Shown: positions 7,078 to 11,221 of the stretch, one piece after another
Numbering within the stretch: position 1 is the stretch's first letter
How the letters are laid out: every line of letters begins with the position of its first letter
Origin: Bacillota bacterium
GTDB taxonomy: Bacteria; Bacillota; DTU030; DUMP01
Reading direction: 5' to 3'
DNA length: 11,221 nucleotides
Assembly: GCA_012735455.1 (NCBI GenBank)
Contig: JAAYHG010000004.1
Location: 1 to 11,221, forward strand
Notes under the pieces: generated by a model
Told to the model about the DNA's origin: nothing
Seen by the model: the letters and a program-made list of their open reading frames with translations, nothing else
Databases searched by the model: none
Position numbers and translations under genes: made by a program

Positions 7078-8475
7078 CTAACGCCGTTGCGGAATATGCA
7101 GCGCCATATTGTTGGCGGCCAGGGCAGCCTCGGCGATGGCTTCACTAATGGAGGGGTGGGGATGAATTGTAGTAGCCAGTTCGTCGAGGGTGGCTTCGAG
7201 ACGGAGAGCCAGTGCGGCCTCAGAGATAAGGTCAGTAGCCCTCGGGCCAAAGATCTGGACGCCGAGGACTTCACTGTAGCGTTCGTTGGCCACGATCTTG
7301 ACAAAACCACCCCTATCGCCCTCGATCAAGGCCTTGCCATTGGCAGCTAAGGGGAAGCGGCCTATCTTTACTTTGTAACCGGCCTTTAGAGCTTCCTCCT
7401 CGGAAAGCCCGACGCTGGCGGCTTCTGGTTGAGTGTAGATACACGAGGGTACTGTCTTGTAGTCTATCTTCTTCCCTTGGCCCATAGCGTTCTCCGCCGC
7501 CACGGTGCCTTCGGCAGAGGCTACATGGGCCAACATAATGCCGCCGATGGCATCGCCCACGGCATAAATGCCCGGCACACTGGTTTCGAGCTGATCGTTC
7601 ACGGTGATGCGGCCTTGTTCGGTGGCAACTCCTGCGGCCTCCAGGTTTAGCCCGGCCGTGGCGGGACGACGTCCCACTGCCGCCAACACGCAGCTAACGT
7701 TGAAACTGAGTTCACCCTCCTGGGCGGTTACGGCCACAGTTACGCCCTGATCGGCAGGGACGCAGCTTTTTACCTTGGCCCCGGTGTGAATCTTTATCCC
7801 AAGCCGAGCGAGGTGAGTGTGCACAGCTTGGGCCAATTCCTTGTCTAGGTTAGGCAAGATCTGGGGCAACACTTCCACTATGATGCACCGTGTGCCTAGG
7901 TTCTGATAGAGGGAGGCAAGTTCCACGCCGATCACGCCGCCTCCCATTATGAGCATACTCTCAGGTACCTTATCTAGGCTTAGGGCGGCGTCACTCAGGA
8001 TCACTTCTGGAAGATCGAAACCAGGGAGTGGCAGACGGACAGGCTCTGAACCAGTGGCTAGGATGATCTTGTCTGCTGCAAGGACCTGCTCGCTGCCATC
8101 GGCCAGGGTTACTGTGACACTGCGTTTGTCTTGAAGACGTGCCGTACCGTTTATAACCTGGCAGCCCGCCTGTTTTAAGAGCAGGTCTACGCCAGAGACC
8201 AGCCTTCTTACAACATTGGCGCGGCGTTGCTGTAGGGTAGGCCAATCCACCCTTAGCCCCTCGACCTTAAGGCCTATTGTTGCAGCTCTTTGAGCGGTGC
8301 GGAAGAGGTCGGCGGTGTGCAGTAGGGCCTTGGTGGGGATGCAACCTACATTGAGACAGGTGCCACCCAGGGCCTTTTTTTCCACCAGGGTTACCTCTGC
8401 TCCCAGTTGAGCGGCCCGCAGGGCGGCTACGTACCCGCCTGGGCCACCGCCAATTACGATAATCCGTGTGGACAC
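7078..8475 (-). CDS. lpdA: Dihydrolipoamide dehydrogenase (E3)
   Basis: E3 is an FAD flavoenzyme that reoxidises dihydrolipoyl groups of 2-oxoacid dehydrogenase complexes (or of the glycine cleavage system) with NAD+. The 465-residue protein shows the N-terminal FAD-binding GGGPGGYVAA (9-18), the redox disulfide C40/C45 in GGTCLNVGCIPTK, ATGSEP, the NAD-binding GGGVIGVELASLY, the second FAD contact YAVGDAIGG, and the C-terminal active-site pair H440/E445 in HPHPSISE. The GTG at 8475-8473 is preferred because AAGGAGG (plus-strand 8484-8490) lies 8 bases upstream and the protein then begins MSTRIIVIGGG. A start at 8523 would add 16 non-family residues that include the ribosome binding site. There is no N-terminal lipoyl domain, unlike some Gram-positive E3s. 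It lies 94 bases after the E2 gene and is the last gene of the minus-strand operon. Confidence 0.96.
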   Translation of the reverse strand: MSTRIIVIGGGPGGYVAALRAAQLGAEVTLVEKKALGGTCLNVGCIPTKALLHTADLFRTAQRAATIGLKVEGLRVDWPTLQQRRANVVRRLVSGVDLLLKQAGCQVINGTARLQDKRSVTVTLADGSEQVLAADKIILATGSEPVRLPLPGFDLPEVILSDAALSLDKVPESMLIMGGGVIGVELASLYQNLGTRCIIVEVLPQILPNLDKELAQAVHTHLARLGIKIHTGAKVKSCVPADQGVTVAVTAQEGELSFNVSCVLAAVGRRPATAGLNLEAAGVATEQGRITVNDQLETSVPGIYAVGDAIGGIMLAHVASAEGTVAAENAMGQGKKIDYKTVPSCIYTQPEAASVGLSEEEALKAGYKVKIGRFPLAANGKALIEGDRGGFVKIVANERYSEVLGVQIFGPRATDLISEAALALRLEATLDELATTIHPHPSISEAIAEAALAANNMALHIPQRR

Positions 8476-8569
8476 GATATATACCTCCTTCAGTGGGTTT
8501 TGGTTATTACCCTCTTTGGCCAAGGTCGTGACCTACAAAGTGTCTGCCAACCACCCCCTGTTGCTGGGT

Positions 8570-9904
8570 TTAAAGCATTAAAGCTGGCTCCTCCAGGTAG
8601 GCCTTGATATGGGCCAGGAACTGAGCGGCCAGGGCGCCATCAACTAAGCGGTGATCAAAAGAGAGGCTCAAATTCATAAGGGGACGAATAGCGATCTCAC
8701 CATCAATTACCACCAGCTGTTCTGCGATCCGGTTCACGCCCAGGATAGCGCTTTCAGGCTGGTTAATGACCGGGGTAAAGCTGTCGACACCATACATGCC
8801 CAGATTGGTTACGGTAAAGGTTCCACCGCTTACCTCGTCTGGACCGAGCTTACCTTCACGGGCCCGTTTGGCCAGATCCTTAGCCTCGGTGGCAATGGTC
8901 GTAAGGTCCTTGCGGTCGGCATTCTTCACCACGGGTACGATCAAGCCATTATCCAGGGCCACAGCCACTCCCACATTTACGTTGCTGTGATAGACAATCT
9001 CGTCCTCCACGATGCTGGCGTTAACAACTGGGAATTCTCGTAGGGCACGAGCGGCAGCAAAGACAACGATGTCGTTGTAAGAAACCTTCTGGCCTTGGGC
9101 CTTGAGGGCGGAACGGAGGGCCTTAGCCCGGGACATGTCTACTTCCATGTTTATGGTGACGTGGGGGGCAATGCGCTTACTCTCAGACATGCGCTGTGCG
9201 ATTATCCGGCGCATTCCAGCTAGGGGTTCACGCCGTTCAGGAATCTCTCCCTGTTGTTCCTGAGCTGTTGCCCAAGCCCGAAAGACATCCTCTTTGCCGA
9301 TGCGCCCTGGGGCAGTAATGCTGGCCAGGTCTATACCCAACTCTTGGGCTAAGCGCTCTGCTACCGGGGTAGTGCGCACCGTTTCTGCTTTCGTTATGGT
9401 TGTGGACACCGCTGCTTTTTTCTGCTGTTCCAGGTAGGCAAAGACGTCCTTTTCTACTATGCGGCCGTCAGGGCGCGTAGGTGTAATCTGGATTAGGTCC
9501 ACACCGTGCTCCCGCGCCAGTTTCCTAGCGGCAGGGGAGGCTTTGACGTCTGTGCCAAGCGTGGTTAGGGGGCTTGGTTCTCCCCTTTCAAACGGAACAT
9601 CCGGTTTTTCAGTGTCTTCTGCCTCGCTTCCTTCTTCGCAGCCAGAGACACTGGGCAGCTCTTCATCTGCTGCTGCTAGAATGGCCACGGGAGTACCCAC
9701 AGGTACGGTTTTTCCCTCGGTCACCAGGATTCTTCTTAGCAGTCCTTCTTCTAGGGCTTCTACTTGGTTGGTTATCTTGTCCGTTGCTACCTCAAAGATA
9801 AGGTCGCCCTTCTTTACCGGTTCACCTATTTGCTTCAGCCACTTGGTGATGGTGCCTTCGGTCATGGTAAGACCAAGTTTCGGCATGGTGATTATTTTCG
9901 CCAT
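8570..9904 (-). CDS. Dihydrolipoamide acyltransferase (E2) of a 2-oxoacid/acetoin dehydrogenase complex, with two subunit-binding domains
   Basis: E2 forms the core of pyruvate-, acetoin- or branched-chain-type dehydrogenase complexes, passing acyl groups from lipoamide to CoA. In 444 residues the order is: lipoyl domain (about 1-78) with lipoyl-lysine K43 in FEVATDKITNQ; acidic linker (about 79-118); a first peripheral subunit-binding domain (about 121-158, SPAARKLAREHGVDL then GRIVEKDVFAYL); a second (about 178-212, TPVAERLAQELGIDL then GRIGKEDVFRAW); and the acyltransferase domain (about 225-444) with catalytic H418 and D422 in DHRLVDG. One binding domain is usual, so two in tandem are notable. 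ATG 9904 gives the standard MAKIITMPKLG start, with AAGGAAG about 10 bases upstream. An ATG at 9949 would add 15 non-family residues and has no ribosome binding site. Acyl specificity cannot be read from sequence; the MPKLGLTMTEG start and clostridial context leave acetoin or pyruvate as leading options. Confidence 0.93.
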   Translation of the reverse strand: MAKIITMPKLGLTMTEGTITKWLKQIGEPVKKGDLIFEVATDKITNQVEALEEGLLRRILVTEGKTVPVGTPVAILAAADEELPSVSGCEEGSEAEDTEKPDVPFERGEPSPLTTLGTDVKASPAARKLAREHGVDLIQITPTRPDGRIVEKDVFAYLEQQKKAAVSTTITKAETVRTTPVAERLAQELGIDLASITAPGRIGKEDVFRAWATAQEQQGEIPERREPLAGMRRIIAQRMSESKRIAPHVTINMEVDMSRAKALRSALKAQGQKVSYNDIVVFAAARALREFPVVNASIVEDEIVYHSNVNVGVAVALDNGLIVPVVKNADRKDLTTIATEAKDLAKRAREGKLGPDEVSGGTFTVTNLGMYGVDSFTPVINQPESAILGVNRIAEQLVVIDGEIAIRPLMNLSLSFDHRLVDGALAAQFLAHIKAYLEEPALML

Positions 9905-9938
9905 AATGTTTCGGCTTCCTTTCGTTCTGAGGTGTAAA

Positions 9939-9958
9939 GCCTGCCGCATTAGGCAGGC
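9939..9958 (-). other. Hairpin between the PCC-domain gene and the E2 gene
   Basis: On the minus strand GCCTGCC (plus 9958-9952) and GGCAGGC (plus 9945-9939) form a perfect 7-bp stem with a 6-base loop TAATGC, followed by TTTACACC. The stop codon of the PCC-domain gene (TAA, plus 9951-9949) lies in the loop. The short T run argues for a processing, stability or partial-termination role rather than a full terminator. The E2 start codon is 35 bases downstream. Confidence 0.5.
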
Positions 9959-10414
9959 CCAAGAAAAAAGAGGGAGAACTCGGTTTCTGGGTCGTAGCGA
10001 CGGGTCAGGGTTACACCACAGACCTCTTGAATAAATACCTCCACTGTAGCAGCAACAATGTTACCGGTGGGGGTAAGATGCCCACCCAGGATACGGCTCT
10101 CGCTGGCTGCTAAGCCAGCGTGTATGTGGGCCACCACCTGTCCTGCTTCGTCTTGCCCAATGGTACCCTGGGCACTCATGATTTCCACAGGGCGGCTCGC
10201 TGTAGATAAGATTGCAGGACGTACCTGGAGCCGGCTTTACATAAAGGTAGCTTGCTTGACAGAGGCTGCCAATCAAGGCTACCACTGTTCCAGCTTTAAG
10301 GCCTGCAGTGCTGCAAAGGGTGACAATTTCAGGCACGAGGTCCGCCCCGGGCAGGATGCGGGCCACCAGAAGGCGTCCTGGCTGGGCGAAAATACCCTTA
10401 TACTTCTTTGCCAC
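9949..10414 (-). pseudogene. PCC-domain (DUF296, PD1-like DNA-binding) protein, interrupted by a +1 frameshift
   Basis: Two overlapping minus-strand frames together make one PCC/DUF296 domain protein of about 150 residues. The first frame (from about 10414) gives PGRLLVARILPGADL, GLKAGTVVALIGSL and then VKPAPGTSCNLIYSEPP before leaving the family. The frame one base further on continues PVEIMSAQGTIGQDEAG, HIHAGLAASESRILGGHL, IVAATVEVFIQEV and RRYDPETEFSLFF, ending at 9949. The change falls near GAG CCG CCC TGT (plus 10198-10187): removing one C from CCGCCC restores a continuous EPPVEIMSAQ. The zinc-type histidines (HxH and GGHL) are in the second part. A GTG at 10414, 6 bases after GGAGGG, is a better start than ATG 10420, and overlaps the end of the upstream gene. 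PCC proteins are trimeric and of poorly known function, some proposed as regulators. This may be a true pseudogene, a sequencing error, or recoded at CCC-U; the well-preserved second half fits a recent event or an error. Confidence 0.8.
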
Positions 10415-11221
10415 CGCCATCCCTCCATGGCTCCAGTATCACCTTGGCTGCTTTTCCCGAACGAGCCAATTCGATTCCAGCATTGAAGTCACGTAAGGGG
10501 AGGCGGTGAGTAAGGACAGGTTCCACCTGTAGCCGACGACTGGCAACCAAGGTCTCCAACGCTTCCCAAGTGGAGAACATCATGCGACCATGTATTCCGG
10601 TTATGGTTGTCTCTTTAAAGACAATATCCATACCGCTGTCTAGCTCGAGCGGTTTTCCCGCCAGGCCGATCATGGCCACACGCCCTCCCTTCATCAAGGC
10701 GGCAAAGGCCTGGCGTGTGGCGGTAACGTTGCCAGAGGCTTCCACAAAGGCATCCACTCCGTAACCAGCGGTCAGGTCTTTTAGGGCCACCACAAGGTCG
10801 GTTTTTTTCGGGTTGATCAAGAAGTCGGCCCCGAGTTTCTCTGCTATCTCTAGGCGAGTGGGACTAATGTCTACGGCAATGATACGTGCCGCCCCCAGAG
10901 CCCGCAAAGAAGCTAAGGCGAAAAGACCGATGGGACCGCAGCCGATTACGGCCACAGTTTTTCCGGCCGGCCTTGTTTCCCCGGCGCCCCGAAAGGCCGT
11001 GCCTAGAGGTTCGAACAACGCCCCGGTGGTGTAAGGGATTTCTGCTGGGAGGCGCCGTGCACAAACAGCGGGAACGCGGGCGTACTGGGCGAAGCAACCA
11101 TCGCTATGAACGCCGAACAGCTTAAGGTTTTGGCAGATATGCTGGCGACCAGATTGACAGAGGCGGCAGTGCCCACAGGGGATGTGTGTATCTACTGCCA
11201 CCCGGTCCCCAGGCTTTAAAC
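10398..11221 (-). CDS. tdh: Zinc-dependent medium-chain dehydrogenase, probable L-threonine 3-dehydrogenase (N-terminus outside window)
   Basis: The frame enters from the right edge (first residues LKPGDRVAVD) and ends at TAA (plus 10400-10398), giving about 274 residues of a family usually near 345. The structural-zinc cluster CGHCRLCQSGRQHIC has all four cysteines; the catalytic-zinc residues lie in the missing N-terminus. A Rossmann NAD site follows (GCGPIGLFALASLRALGA, then AVDISPTRLEIAEKLGAD). The C-terminal GIHGRMMFSTWEALETL, then VLTHRLPLRDFNAGIELARSGKAAKVIL, closely resembles E. coli Tdh, which oxidises threonine to 2-amino-3-oxobutyrate. A 2,3-butanediol or other polyol dehydrogenase is the main alternative, particularly given the E2/E3 neighbours. 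The in-frame GTG at 11201 is the valine of GDRVAVD, not a start. The 3' end overlaps the next gene's start by 17 bases, implying translational coupling. Confidence 0.82.
   Translation of the reverse strand, partial: LKPGDRVAVDTHIPCGHCRLCQSGRQHICQNLKLFGVHSDGCFAQYARVPAVCARRLPAEIPYTTGALFEPLGTAFRGAGETRPAGKTVAVIGCGPIGLFALASLRALGAARIIAVDISPTRLEIAEKLGADFLINPKKTDLVVALKDLTAGYGVDAFVEASGNVTATRQAFAALMKGGRVAMIGLAGKPLELDSGMDIVFKETTITGIHGRMMFSTWEALETLVASRRLQVEPVLTHRLPLRDFNAGIELARSGKAAKVILEPWRDGGGKEV

Noticed and set aside
8476..8523. Longer E3 starting at 8523
   Set aside because: The extra 16 residues span the AAGGAGG that serves the GTG at 8475 and are not part of the family.
8476..8569. Regulatory RNA structure in the 94-base E2-lpdA gap
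   Set aside because: Only short pairings (AGGT/ACCT, TTGGC/GCCAA) were found, no better than expected by chance.
9905..9949. Longer E2 starting at ATG 9949
   Set aside because: There is no ribosome binding site before it, and the added 15 residues precede the normal lipoyl-domain start. The ATG also lies in the loop of the hairpin.
9949..10188. Separate small gene starting at the GTG of plus position 10188
   Set aside because: Its product is only the second half of a PCC domain; the first half sits directly upstream in the neighbouring frame, so a broken single gene is the better reading.

Overview
The window looks like chromosomal DNA of a spore-forming member of the Clostridia (Firmicutes), possibly a thermophilic, moderate-to-high-GC lineage such as the Moorella/Desulfotomaculum group. 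This rests on gene content and order. The first half holds the purR – ridA(yabJ) – spoVG – glmU(gcaD) – prs – ctc – pth(spoVC) block known from Bacillus subtilis, with strong AGGAGG-type ribosome binding sites, frequent GTG/TTG starts, and a sigma-H-like promoter before spoVG. The species assignment is inference.

Bases 1-5956 (+ strand) form a tightly spaced housekeeping run. It contains the 3' end of purR (purine repressor), ychF (universal ATPase/GTPase), ridA (2-iminoacid deaminase), spoVG (RNA-binding regulator), glmU (UDP-GlcNAc synthesis), prs (PRPP synthetase), the long CTC form of ribosomal protein bL25, and pth (peptidyl-tRNA hydrolase). The links are purine/PRPP control (PurR senses PRPP and Prs makes it), cell-wall precursor supply, and translation. 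The departure from the Bacillus order is ychF between purR and ridA. A hairpin after pth may end the unit.

Bases 6060-6959 (+) encode a fumarylacetoacetate-hydrolase-fold protein with its own strong ribosome binding site. In B. subtilis, fin and mfd would follow pth, so conserved order breaks here. A large hairpin at about 7014-7046, with T-rich sequence on both sides, separates this gene from the convergent minus-strand operon.

Bases 11221 down to 7078 (- strand) form one probable operon: a threonine-3-dehydrogenase-like zinc dehydrogenase (5' end outside the window), a PCC/DUF296-domain gene broken by a +1 frameshift, a 2-oxoacid dehydrogenase E2 with two peripheral subunit-binding domains, and dihydrolipoamide dehydrogenase (E3). 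No E1 subunits lie in the window, so the substrate (pyruvate, acetoin, 2-oxobutyrate or other) cannot be assigned. E1 genes would be expected upstream, beyond base 11221.

I see no CRISPR array, insertion sequence, rRNA or tRNA, and no intergenic stretch over about 120 bases. I found no convincing undescribed system. The items most worth checking are the sigma-H promoter, the two-PSBD E2, the frameshifted PCC gene, and the make-up of the tdh–PCC–E2–E3 operon.
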